A program made the position numbers and the translations under genes. Below are positions 48,711 through 59,634 of a DNA stretch of 64,000 nt, piece by piece. This DNA comes from Ursus arctos (Eukaryota > Chordata > Mammalia > Carnivora > Ursidae), in the NCBI RefSeq assembly GCF_023065955.2, contig NW_026622897.1, positions 1,865,001 to 1,929,000 on the forward strand, given 5' to 3'. The notes under the pieces were generated by a model that had not been told where the DNA came from, did no database searches, and saw only the letters and a program-made list of their open reading frames with translations. Position 1 is the first letter of the stretch. The number at the start of each line of letters is the position of its first letter.

Positions 48711-49989
48711 AATATGAGGATAATTAGAGCACTGAGTGAGATACAATCCTTTATCTGAGACAAACACATGAGAAACAGAAGCTAAAGAAGTACTTTCGGC
48801 TGATGCCACCGCTCACCGTGCAGGTCTTCCAACAAAACTTGAAATAAAGAGGGGTGTGGGGCAAGGCAGAGGCTGTTCTTCTGGTTCATAGGTAAGTACA
48901 CAACATGGGAAGGCTTGCAAGCCAGGGAAGAGGAGCTCCTCACAAACACTTGGAGAAATACGGAGAAAGAGAAGTGGCGCTCAAGGATTTCCATGCAGTC
49001 GCCGCTAGCCCAGAAGCATCTCTCTGCCCTTGCCCTGCGAGCCTGCACTCTGGGGTGTGTGGGAGGGCACTGTGCCCTACGTCAGAGAGGGAGCCACAGA
49101 TGGCCCCCAGAGAGGCATTCGTGATGCATTTTACTCCAGAACCCATGTCACAGTGATCTCCCCACAAGTTCATCTCACACGTCCATTGAAGGTAATGGCA
49201 TATTGCGAACTGGTCTTGCATTTCAGAGACCCTCTGTGTTATCCACACACTCTCTTTCTTCATACGCCCCACGTCCAATGGCTGAGCACATCCCGTCCAT
49301 TCTACTCAAGAACCACTCTTTGCTCCCCCTGCATTGGCATTGGTCCTCCTCGTATTTTCATCTCCTAGCAATGGCGTCCTCTCTGCGCCAACGAGAAAGC
49401 ATCTACCTGGCCCTCTTGCTGCCATGTGTCCTTCACAGGTCCTGAGAAACCTCTTCCTTATATCAATTAAATGAAAAAGATAAACATCACAAACACCTGC
49501 TTCGAATTTTCCCACTTCCTCTTTTTTCTCTTTTCCTTCCCTCCCTTTTTATATTTTTGGAGGGAGGATTCTTGCTTATTGGTATGTTTACATTCCTTGG
49601 ATTCATGTAGAACTCTATAAACCGGTTCCAATCATTTTCTTTCCAGTTTCACACCCTGCCATTCAAAATCACGTACAAGTCTGTCTAACAATGTCGGAGG
49701 TCTTCCTTTTCTCTGGGAAACAACAGGCCTTGTCATGAATCCTGGTTTCTGTAATTCTTGCCTGGAGCTCACTCGCCCCCAGTGTTCCGATTCACCCATT
49801 GCCCATCCATCCCTCCCGAGAAGGTGAGGTCCTCACGGTCAGGCACCAGGGCTGACCCACCTTTCGTCGCAAACACACCGCAGGCTACCCACCATGAAGG
49901 AAACATGCACTCCCCGTTTGGGGTACACGGAAAAGTACATGGACCCACTTCTCAGGTGACCAGGCTGGAATGGTGCCACATTGTTTAGG
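48711..49989. other. intron 1 sequence between the TG array and DDI1
   Basis: Mixed composition. Short overlapping frames lie on both strands without homology. There may be old L2 fragments around 49760-49890 but they are not clear. Confidence 0.35.
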
Positions 49990-50308
49990 AAGAGCTGAAA
50001 TCATCTTTTTCCTATCATGGGTGCAGCGGGGTCGGGAGGGCTGGCCTGGGGCCCTGCGACCGGGAGGCAGGATGCCTCCGTGGGAACGGGCGTTCCAAGT
50101 TCCACGCAGCTCCACACAAATGAGCCGTGGAACCCACGCTGCCTCCTCAGGGTTCCGAGCGGCCCAGCAGCGGCACTGAGGCTGGTGAGCCACTGGGCCT
50201 CGCGGACAAGTGGATGCGCCGAAGCCCAGCCGATCGGCGAGCCGGGCTCCAGTCAGCCAGAGGACACCCCGATGCCCGGCGCCCGCCCGGCCCGCACAGG
50301 CCCAAGTC
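49990..50308 (+). promoter_or_regulatory. GC- and CpG-rich region upstream of DDI1 (probable promoter / 5' UTR)
   Basis: The 300 bases before the DDI1 start are much richer in CpG than the AT-rich intron around them, which fits a CpG-type promoter and 5' UTR. No TATA box was seen at a convincing distance. The DDI1 frame stays open upstream to a TGA at 50186-50188 but has no ATG before 50309. An out-of-frame ATG at 50272 could be an upstream start. The transcription start is unknown. Confidence 0.45.
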
Positions 50309-51508
50309 ATGCTGCTCACCGTGTACTGTGTGCGGAGGGACCTGACCGAGGCGACCTTCTCCCTCCAGGTCAGCCCTGACTTCGAGCTGTACAACTTCCG
50401 CCACCTCTGCGAGCTCGAGTCCGGCATCCCCGCGGACGAGATCCAGATCCTGTTCTTGGAACGGCTCCTGGCCGACGACCACTGCTCCCTGGGCTCCTAC
50501 GGCCTCCGAGACGGCGATGTGGTAGTGCTGCTGCAGAAGGAGGCCGCGGGGCCACGGCCGCCCAGACGGACATCCAGCCTGCCGCAGCTCGACCTCTCCG
50601 GGATAGCCGTGCCCGGGACGTCCAGCAGCCGCCCGCTACACCTGCCGCCCCGGGCCCCGCCGGGCCAGCAGTCCCACGGCCTGGACTCCGGAGAGAAGAG
50701 GAGGGCCACGCGGGGTCTGGACAGCCCCGGGCTGATCCGGAGCATGCTGCTGTCCAACCCCCACGACCTGTCGCTGCTCAGGGAGTGCAACCCACCCCTG
50801 GCCGAGGCCCTGCTCAGCGGCAGCCTCGAGACGTTCTCTCACGTCCTCATGGAGCAGCAGAGGGACAGGGCCCTGAGGGAACAGGAGCGGCTGCGGCTCT
50901 TTGCGGCCGACCCCTTTGATTTGGAGGCTCAGGCCAAGATAGAGGAAGAAATCCGGCAGCAGAACGTCGAGGAAAACATGAGCATCGCAATGGAAGAGGC
51001 CCCGGAGAGCTTCGGACAAGTAGCCATGCTCTACATCAACTGCAAGGTGAACGGGCATCCGCTGAAGGCTTTCGTGGACTCCGGGGCCCAGATGACCATC
51101 ATGGGCCAAGCGTGCGCCGAGAGATGCAACATAATGCGGCTGGTGGACCACCGCTGGGCTGGGACCGCCAAGGGGGTGGGCACGCAGAGAATTATTGGCC
51201 GGGTCCATCTAGCCCAGATTCAGATCGAAGGCGACTTCCTGCAGTGCTCGTTCTCCATCCTGGAGGAGCAGCCCATGGACATGCTTCTAGGACTCGACAT
51301 GCTCAGGAGACACCAGTGCTCCATCGACCTGAAGAAAAACGTGCTGGTGATCGGCACCACGGGTACGCAGACTCACTTCCTCCCCGAGGGGGAGTTACCC
51401 CTGTGTGCCAAGCTGGCGTGCGGGGGTGGGCAAGATGAGCCTCCAGACAAGGAAGGAGCGGATACTATTAAACATTCGGTCAAGGATTTAGGACGGAAAA
51501 AGCGTTGA
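50309..51508 (+). CDS. DDI1: DDI1, DNA-damage inducible 1 homolog (retropepsin-like aspartic protease)
   Basis: This is an intact intronless gene of 399 codons plus TGA, close to the 396 residues of human DDI1. DDI1/DDI2 proteins are intracellular, ubiquitin-linked aspartic proteases; DDI2 processes the transcription factor NRF1 (NFE2L1), and DDI1 is a testis-enriched paralogue. The start is the first in-frame ATG, which gives [17 protein letters not shown], the family's conserved N-terminus; -3 is G. Residues 1 to about 80 form the ubiquitin-like domain. About 82-130 is a Pro/Ser-rich linker, about 130-215 the helical domain, and about 236-360 the retroviral-protease-like domain. The catalytic motif [11 protein letters not shown] has its Asp at residue 257, and the flap-side MLLGLDM follows near 325-331. 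No UBA domain is seen, as expected for mammalian DDI1. The single-exon form fits descent from a DDI2 retrocopy. It sits antisense within PDGFD intron 1, the same place as in human. Confidence 0.96.
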   Translation: MLLTVYCVRRDLTEATFSLQVSPDFELYNFRHLCELESGIPADEIQILFLERLLADDHCSLGSYGLRDGDVVVLLQKEAAGPRPPRRTSSLPQLDLSGIAVPGTSSSRPLHLPPRAPPGQQSHGLDSGEKRRATRGLDSPGLIRSMLLSNPHDLSLLRECNPPLAEALLSGSLETFSHVLMEQQRDRALREQERLRLFAADPFDLEAQAKIEEEIRQQNVEENMSIAMEEAPESFGQVAMLYINCKVNGHPLKAFVDSGAQMTIMGQACAERCNIMRLVDHRWAGTAKGVGTQRIIGRVHLAQIQIEGDFLQCSFSILEEQPMDMLLGLDMLRRHQCSIDLKKNVLVIGTTGTQTHFLPEGELPLCAKLACGGGQDEPPDKEGADTIKHSVKDLGRKKR

Positions 51509-54099
51509 AATGGGGTATGAATGTGCCACCATCTTGAGGGAGCCTCAGGTCCCGGGAGATTCTAAGACATGAGCTCACTGGCAATGTAATCATTAAAAAC
51601 ATCAGTAACAACCAAACCCGGCTGTGAGACTGCCTTCTAGGATCCGTCCCTTTGGGAGTCAGGATTGCTTCCTCCACTTCCCTTCTCCAACGATCACGCA
51701 ACCTCCTCCCGGGAAGGCTCTGGAGGCTCCAAGGGATTTCCAGATAACCCATGGAAGGAGCCCAGCCTCTGCCTCTGGAGGCAGTGTCCCCTCAGATTAC
51801 AGGGTGGCTCGTCCAAACCGCACGCTATTCTGCAGATTCCCTAGAAAAAGCCATCACCGCAGGCCCGACCACAATCCACACGAAACGATTTCAGATCGGC
51901 ACTAACAATTATGCACATAAGAGAAATAGCTTTATTTTCCCAGGGTTTGTTTTCTTTGGGAAAGTCTTAGAAATGGTGAGTCAGTTACACTCGAGGTGAT
52001 CAATAGTTACAAATGTCTGTTTTGGATGGTACAAGGCTGATTTCCTCATATTTCATGTCTTCCCGTCCACTGGATGCCCCTGGACGCATGCTCACGGCAA
52101 TCTGCCCTCACAGGCTATTTTTGCCACATTTGAGAAAATGGATTATTCTCCAGGAAGTCTGAAATAATGTCCTCTTTCCCCTGCATTCAAAGAAACCCTG
52201 GTTGTAAAACAAAGGCCAGCAAGTAGACTTTTTTTTTTTTTTTTAAATTACGGTGCATGTTGGAAGCCTAGTGGTTGTCACGGTGAGGCCAGTGGGACGT
52301 AAGAGCAGGCAGTGGTCCAGATTCCCTAATACTCATTTCAACTAAATCATCTTTAAGAAAATTAAAAAAAAAAAAACAAAACACCCTATGCTTATATGTT
52401 AAGCTGCTACAGAAATACTGTTTGAACAAAGGGTTTCCCTGTTAAAGTAACATTTGAAAACCTCTGAATGAGAAGACATCTGAGTCCTCATTCAGCTCGA
52501 TGATCCATTCGAACAACCCATCCCGTGTTACTCCTGGAAGATCCCAGACCCCTTACGATCTGTGCCTAAAACCCCTGACATACAGGTTCAGCTGCCTGAG
52601 GCCATCAGACTCCGAGAATGAGGGTTTCAGGGCAGTAACCCACCAAGACTGATACGGACAGAACAGAACGGTGCCTTCAAAGTCAAGACACACGCGTTCT
52701 GGTTCTAGCTCTGTATTACTTAGCACATCAGGTCACATTTTACACAACTCCGGTTTCCCGTCTGTAAATTACTTTGGAGGGGAGAGCCATTTTCAGGTAC
52801 CAAGACATCAAGGGCATCCTTTAAGTTATTCTCTTTTACCAACAAAATCGAAAGCTACTCAAAGCATTCCCTAAAAGCTACAGAAAAACAAACAAACAAA
52901 TAAATAAATAGTCCGTCCCTACCATCACCTTTTCCTATGCCTTTCCTGGTCTGCTTCTTGGTGAAACTAACCGTCTTTTTTCTCTGGCATCACCTATTCC
53001 CCTCCAGCCACCGTGAGTTCACCTGGCATGCTCTCCTTCTTCACAGGTGGTCCCGTGCTCTCAAGCCCCAACCTCGTCTACATTCACACCAAGGCTCACA
53101 CCCACTAAACTGCTGAAACTGAGCAATGGACAGACTTCTCCGCTTTTGCTTCTAAGTCCTCCACAAATATAACTAACAAAATGAAGGACGAAATCCAGAG
53201 TAAAGCCAGGGAGAAGCAATGCAATGCCTGTCACCAGATGAAAACGGACACGATAAATACAAGGATTCCTTCACAGATAAAAACACGCATGATGCTCAGC
53301 GGTTTCCACCAGACTTTGTTTCCAGGCCCATTTATGTAAACTGCATGTCTGATGAGTATATACTATGTGGGACAGCTCAACGTAGAAGTCTGACATGGAG
53401 CCAATCAGGTCATCCAACCCGTAAAAGCCACTCTAAAAAATCACCAGGTCTTTAAGCTAGAAGATGGTCTGCACCATGTCAAATCCAAACAAACCCACCC
53501 TCCCTTCTCAGAGGAGCACCCCTTCTAAAGTAGCTACGGTGGTTGAGGACCTGTCTCAAGAGTTCTTCTTTGTTTCTGGTTTTGAGCTGAACTCCATTAT
53601 TCCATAACTTCCAATAAATTTGTCTACACTCCTCCTTCTTCCAAGAACATATTTAATTAATGTAATTTCTCTGGCATGAAAGAATCCTTTGAATATATGA
53701 AATCAATGTCATTTGAGTATTCTCTTTTGTCAGCTTTCGCCAGATTAACTATTTCTCATAGCGTAAATCTGGAGTCACCTACAAATTTCTGTCATGTTCC
53801 TTTGGACATATTCCAGCTTCTAAAAATATTACTCGAGGAAATGGGTTGATAAATTAAAAATACTTTTATTGAACTGAAAAGCAATAATCTCAAAGAAAAA
53901 TCAATAAACAGAGTGAATTAATTAAGCAATGCCCTTCCTGATTAAATTTTAACATCACTGTCTTTCGAATCAGAAAGTATTTTAAAAATTAGTTTCATGG
54001 ATTTAAATCTTGACTCAAGCCTCTGTACACTTGAATAGTCCTAATCAATTAAATCTTAAATGGATTAGTTTTAGTAAAAGGTAACATCTTTTGCATGCC
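51509..54099. other. intron 1 sequence after DDI1
   Basis: The first 100 bases probably include the short DDI1 3' UTR. Farther on are a T run near 52230, an A run near 52363 and an (AAAC)n/(AAAT)n run near 52887-52910. Nothing else was recognised. Confidence 0.4.
51592..51597 (+). terminator. possible poly(A) signal of DDI1
   Basis: There is an ATTAAA hexamer 84 bases after the DDI1 stop codon, followed by a short GT-containing stretch. ATTAAA is the commonest variant of the AATAAA signal. No other hexamer lies closer. Use of this site is an inference. Confidence 0.35.
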
Positions 54100-54215
54100 T
54101 ATCATGTAAATTAGGTATTACTGCCATTAATCCTAAGAATAAACCCTCAAAATAGTCACCATTAATCTCATTTAACAGATGAGAAATCCAAGGCTCAGAA
54201 TGATGAAGCTTTCTG
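54100..54215 (-). mobile_element. MIR SINE fragment, reverse
   Basis: CACCATTAATCTCATTTAACAGATGAGAAATCCAAGGCTCAG is the reverse MIR core. Confidence 0.7.
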
Positions 54216-54277
54216 TTTTTAAAACTTTTTGACAACAATCTACATTTTAGATTGTGACCCAGTTGCACACCACATAC

Positions 54278-54303
54278 ACGCAAACACACGCACACGCACA
54301 CAT
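54278..54303. repeat. imperfect (AC)n microsatellite
   Basis: ACGCAAACACACGCACACGCACACA, a short CA-rich array. Confidence 0.75.
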
Positions 54304-54794
54304 AAACCAGTCTGTATATGACACAAAAGGACTCTTGAAATAACATGAAATGTTGTATCCTTTCCCAGTCTATTACTTTGAAAAATTATACTTTTATTAC
54401 TTAAGAAAATATATCAGACATGTCCCACTCATTGTATCCCAAAAACGTATCCTGACCCACAATTTGGAAAAACCGGACTCACCAGATCACTGAGTTTGGG
54501 TCTTTCTGATTTCAAACGCCAAGTTCTCGCCACTACTCAACTCTCTTTATGTGTCACAGCTGAGTCCCAGCTACCAGTTAAAAATGTTACAGAATGTCAC
54601 TAACGGAGATTCTTGCTACTGCAGGCGACTAAAACGTGTGCGGAAGTTTTCATAAGATGGGTGAGACCAGTGTGCAGGGCCCTCCTTTGCTGAAACAAAT
54701 GGCGATAAACAGCCCCACTGCTCTGTCCGTGAAACAAAACCAAACACCTATGGAAATGACCTAAACACCACCAGGAAACAGAGAAGCAGCCAGC

Positions 54795-54935
54795 AGAGCA
54801 CACGCGACAACTATTTATTAAACACCTATGAATTAAGACCGAGCCAAGTTGTTGCAAGCGTGGAAATGACTAAGTTACACTTGCAGACCTGAAGGTGAGC
54901 ACAGCCTGGTAGGGCAGGGGAAAGACTTGTCATCA
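54795..54935 (-). mobile_element. L2 LINE 3' end, reverse, decayed
   Basis: CAACTATTTATTAAACACCTATGAATTAAG followed by a decayed L2-like body up to GTAGGGCAGGGG. Confidence 0.45.
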
Positions 54936-55599
54936 ACTCAGGACAAAAAGGGAGCACGCGGAATTAGTAATATGTTGGTGCAAACGAAATAAGGGATTTT
55001 TATTTGGGGTTATTATTAAAGCAAAAAGCAAGCCAGTAAAATGCACTTTCAATATGTCTAAAATGACCTTCACTGATGCTAGGCAACAAACCAAGCATTC
55101 TCTCCTTCTAAAGCTCAGGCTGTTAAGACATAACTTACAACATCTACTGTTGGGGATCATCTACTCTCGGGAATTTACTACCTGGAAAACCATGAACAAA
55201 CCTTCATTTTTCTCTCTTCCCATTAGAAATCAGGATAAGCACACCACAGGATGAAACTGGCCTAAGGCTGTTGAAGATAACAAGCCCTTTCAAAAAAATC
55301 CATTAATCCCTTGATTTCTCCTAATGTCCATTTAAATGCCCATCTTACCTAAAAGGAAATCACTGTTGTTGAAAAGCACTCATTTCAAGACTGCAGTAAT
55401 GCATTCTGCCACAGCTCCACCAGAAGACTGATGTTTGGGATTTGTAGAACACACAGCCTCCACTTCTTTCTTGTTATACCAGGTCATAAAAGTTCTCTTG
55501 TTCCTAGGGGAAAACCTACCCCCCTCCCCGGCAAAGAAAAAGAAATGGGTGTCTCCATATATGAATTCCCCTTCACTGCAGGGACTAAATGTTGCCTTT

Positions 55600-55798
55600 T
55601 TTTTTTTTTTTAATTTATTTGAAAGAGACAGAGAGCGAAAGAGAGAGCACAAGTGGGGGGGGGGGGGCGGCGGCAGAGGGAGAGGGAGAAGCAGACTCCC
55701 CACTCGTCGAGGAGCCCAATCCAGGACTCGACCCCAGGACCCTGAGATCATGACCTGAGCCAAAGGCATACTTAACTGACTGAGCCACCCAGGAGCCC
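55600..55798 (-). mobile_element. Can-SINE, minus orientation, older type
   Basis: Poly(T), AATTTATTTGAAAGAGACAGAGAG, a G run, CCTGAGATCATGACCTGAGCC and GAGCCACCCAGGAGCCCC. An imperfect duplication (CTAAATGTTGC / CTAAACATTGC) flanks it. Confidence 0.92.
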
Positions 55799-57023
55799 CT
55801 AAACATTGCTTTTTTAAGAGAACACCATATTTATTTCAGAGGGTCATTGCTGACATCCAACATTCCATAAAGAGAAATGTGAGTGAAAGGAGGGAGAGTG
55901 ATCTGGGATGTACACCAGAGGGAGCCCGCTGGGGAAGATATTAATCAGTGCTAACATTCACAGCGGTTCTTTGAGGTTAACAAGAGCCTCGAAAACCCAA
56001 GAGGAACAAAGGTGAAGTAAGGGTAGAGAAGAAAGAGGGGATTAAAAAAAAAACAAAACCAAAAAATCTGTGTTGCTTTTAAAACTAATTCTCTCTTGGT
56101 TTAACCGCTGTTTCATAAGGTGGGTGGGGACTGGGCTGAGATTAAGGATTAGCTCTTAGGTCCACAATACCTCATCCATGGTTGGCAAGTTATCCAAAAT
56201 GAAAATGTGTTCACATTCCAGCCCGAGTCCAACATGCTTTTGAACCCTGGCTTGTTTGCATGTCTGGGTCTACCTGTTAGAATCTCAGAATTTCTGAGTC
56301 TGTGATCAGAAAAATGGGGTCTGCAGTCATGCTGTGCTTTTCTTCAAGGATCCTTTTAAGAGGCTGTGGAGATGAGCACCCCTGTGGGGGCTTTGTCTCT
56401 TATTACTGCACTGAATGTTTTCTGATGGTTTCTTTCTTCTTTTTCCTTTTTTTTTTTTTTTTTTTTTGAGGAAAAACTTCTATGATGAATCCAGCTCTTC
56501 TATTTCTAATCAGTAAGGCTTATTTTAAGAACATCATCAGAAAAATCATAAGATAATTCCCTCCTGTGTTAAAGTCCATGCGAGACAACATGGGCTGGGC
56601 TCCAGGTGGGAGAGAAGCCTCTATTTTCCTACTGTTAATTGATATATTGATGCTGTGTCCCAATAAAATAGAGACTAATTACCAACATAAGCATATCCCA
56701 GGTAAAACAATCACTTAACACCATCCAATCCTTACCTACAATACCAATCACAATTCTAAAATCTTCCTCTACTAGCACTTCACTACAAGGACCTTGACGT
56801 GAAGAGGAAAATGAATTTAAAATTACATTAATTCATATAGTCTCCCTTCAAACCCATGTCATGTCTTGGGATTTAATTAGTCTATCTGTCAGAAAGTATC
56901 AATGTTTCGCATTCATAGACATCGCTAAAAATTCAATATACTTTTTCAAGAGTCCAGTCACTGTCCTATGTCATGCAGAGAGATAAGGAAAAATAAGTTA
57001 CAGTCTTAGCTTTTAAAAGTTAC
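55799..57023. other. intron 1 sequence
   Basis: T runs near 56445-56467 and an A run near 56043. No gene or clear repeat was recognised. Confidence 0.4.
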
Positions 57024-57030
57024 AAGTTAA

Positions 57031-57227
57031 GGGGCGCCTGGGTAGCGCAGTCATTAAGTGTCTGCCTTCGGCTCAGGGCGTGATCCTAGCGTTGTGGGAT
57101 TGAGCCCCACATCAGGCTCCTCCACTAGGAGCCTGCTTCTCCCTCTCCCACTCCCCCTGCTTGTGTCCCCTCTCTTGTTGGCTGTCCCTGTCAAATAAAT
57201 AAATAAAATCTTTAAAAAAAAAATAAG
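57031..57227 (+). mobile_element. Can-SINE, plus orientation, young type
   Basis: GGGGCGCCTGGGTAGCGCAG head, CTGCCTTCGGCTCAGGGCG, GGGATTGAGCCCCACATCAG, CTGTCAAATAAATAAATAAAATC and an A tail. A duplication of about AAGTTAAGG lies at both sides (57024 and 57228). Confidence 0.94.
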
Positions 57228-57374
57228 AAGTTAAGGGAGCTAGAAAAAAAAAATGCCAAGTAAATGGTTGCAAAGTAATGTTGAACTCAGTGCTGAAGCA
57301 TGGGATACAGAATGAGTTCAGGGGATGGTCTCCTCCATCCGGAGATGCTCACTACCACACAGCAGGAGCTCTTG

Positions 57375-57430
57375 GGCAACATTTTATTGAGCACCTACTG
57401 TATGCCAGGCACTATTCAGGCCTGGATTTG
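57375..57430 (-). mobile_element. L2/MIR-type 3' end fragment, reverse
   Basis: TTTTATTGAGCACCTACTGTATGCCAGGCACTATTCAGG is a classic reverse L2 3' end. Confidence 0.7.
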
Positions 57431-59414
57431 CAGCAACTACTTTCCGGTGCTCATCGGGGGCTTTAAGTTACAGCCAGGCAAAGAGGAGACTCTGTCCCCT
57501 CCTCAAAGATGGGTCGCTCAGGGTTACTTTGAGGGGAGCCAGCTAGCCTGCAGCAAATTCTCAGGGTAAACGTCAAGGTGAAGTCTGTGCTCTGCTTCTG
57601 CCTTGACCCACGGTGACACTGTGCTCAACGTCCTTCCTATGACGGGCTTAGTCTTGGAGCGTGGTTTGACAACAGTGGACAAACACTCACAAGCTCATGA
57701 AAAGGCTTAGGGCTCACACCATGCATGGACAACCAGCAACACAGGCAGAAAGTCACTATCAAGATGAGGCTACGTTCTGGAACATGTGTCACACACTGAA
57801 ACTCCAGGGGAGAAGAACTGGGGTTCTCAGGCACAGTCAGATACCAACCAGATGGCACTTACATAACTGTCTGGGGATTTGGAAAACCTGGAATGGGGCC
57901 CAAATTACAAACAAAAACCTAGTAAGGGTTGGGACTTTCAGAAGTGATAATAATCCTGTTCATAATTATATTTTTCGTCTTTGGTATTTTGTATGAGGCC
58001 AACAGTATCTGTTTAACAGATATAGATTTAAAGAACGAATAAATGGAAACATCCCACATTTATTAACAAGCTGATGTGGAGAAAGTGTGACTTTTTATTT
58101 ATTTTAATGTAAAAATATGTAAGGTATAACTAAATTATATATAGACAGATTTTCTTTGTATAATTGGAATAAATATGTTCTGGGTTAATAACATGGTTGA
58201 TATTTACATGTACAGATTTAAATGTAAGTGACCCAAGAAACCAGTCCTTAAGGTGCTTTTAATCTGGTAGAGTTGCCAATTGTTCCACTCTAAGGACAAT
58301 TTAACTAGTGTTTGCAGGGGCGAAATCAGTCTGGTTTGAAACCAACTGTCTAGTTTCCTGGCAATTCCCTCAGTCCCAGCCAACCCAGAACCGTCGGTCA
58401 CCCTGCAAATGTTAGAAGTGGGTTTTCAATTTAAGGCACACGAACATCCTGTGGGCCCCTGCCGACAAGCTGCAGACTGAACAGGCCTGAGGGATCGATG
58501 ACCCGTGTTACCAGTATAGTCCAAACGTACGTTGGGTGTAGAATGTCCTGATCTATTTGCACGGAAGAAATAACCGTATTGAAATGCATTCTTCAAATAT
58601 TGCTGGACTGGACAGTTAATCATCTTAAAAATCATAGAAAGCCACATCTTAAAACAAGTACTAAAAGAATTTAGTGAAAGAACCCTGTATATTTTCTTCA
58701 AGAAAATCCACAATATACCTGAAGTTGACAAAGCTGCTTTAACTGTCAAGTCTTCTTAGAAGTGCTGCGTATGTACACTAGACAATACGGAAACGAGATG
58801 AGTGCAAACTGATGTCCGAACACGGGAGCATGGGGTCCTCAAAATAAATACTGCACATAACAATGAACTCAGATTATCCTGAAAAAGCACCAATAAAACA
58901 AAATTATGCCAGTGTTCACACTTAGGATAGATTGAATTTAAGTCTCAAAGGAGCAGAAACTTCAGAAAGGAACACAAACGAAGAATGATGTCACCTCCGC
59001 ATTTGTTCTGAGTTGCCATGGAGCTCTCCGAAGAAGGGCAAGGCGCGAGGAAGAGAGCGGAAGGCAGGTCTGCCCTGCCCACCGGGAAGCACAGAAGACA
59101 AGCGGTTTTCTGATAAGAAGTTGCGCTTACAGCCTGGCCTGCAGGCGAGCCTACAAGAAGCCGCCCCGCTGAGGATCTGGTTGAGGAGTGGAGACACAGG
59201 GAGGACCCCCGATGTGGCAGAAAGCTGCACAGAGCTGGGGTTGGGAGGCAAGGAGAGGGAGTACGGACGTAGGGCTGACAGCAACGTTGCCATGGAAGCC
59301 GAGGTCTGAGACGGTTCTAAGGAAAAGAGGTCCCCACTAACATTCAGAGGACCAAATAATGTGAAGAAAAGCAAAATGGCCAAGTGAGACTTTGACCTTC
59401 ACCACCAAAAGGAC
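57431..59414. other. intron 1 sequence
   Basis: No gene or clear repeat was recognised. Overlapping frames of about 100-130 codons at 58991-59383 lie on both strands and look like chance. Confidence 0.4.
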
Positions 59415-59430
59415 AATAAAGTCTGTGACC

Positions 59431-59618
59431 TGGGGCACCAGGGTGGCTCAGTCTTTAAGCGTCTGCCTTCCGCTCAGGTCATGATGCCAGGGTCCTGGGA
59501 TCAGGCTCCCTGCTCAGTGGGGAGTCTACTTCTCCCTCTCCCACTCCCCCTGCTTGTGTTCCCTCTCCCGCTGTCTCTGTCAAACACATAAATAAAATCT
59601 TTAAAAATAAAAATAAAA
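59431..59618 (+). mobile_element. Can-SINE, plus orientation
   Basis: GGGGCACCAGGGTGGCTCAG head, CTGCCTTCCGCTCAGGTCATG, CTCCCTCTCCCACTCCCCC and an AAATAAAATC tail. Target duplication AATAAAG(T/C)CTGTG(A/G)CC at 59415-59430 and 59619-59634. Confidence 0.94.
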
Positions 59619-59634
59619 AATAAAGCCTGTGGCC

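Noticed and set aside
48040..48758. Long frames of 150-214 codons on both strands
   Set aside because: They are translations of the TG-rich array (Cys/Val/Met or His/Thr repeats) and exist in several frames at once.
50210..50308. DDI1 starting at 50210
   Set aside because: That start is GTG. The family's conserved N-terminus begins at the ATG at 50309.
50636..51208. 190-codon minus frame under DDI1
   Set aside because: It is the antisense shadow of the GC-rich DDI1 coding sequence.
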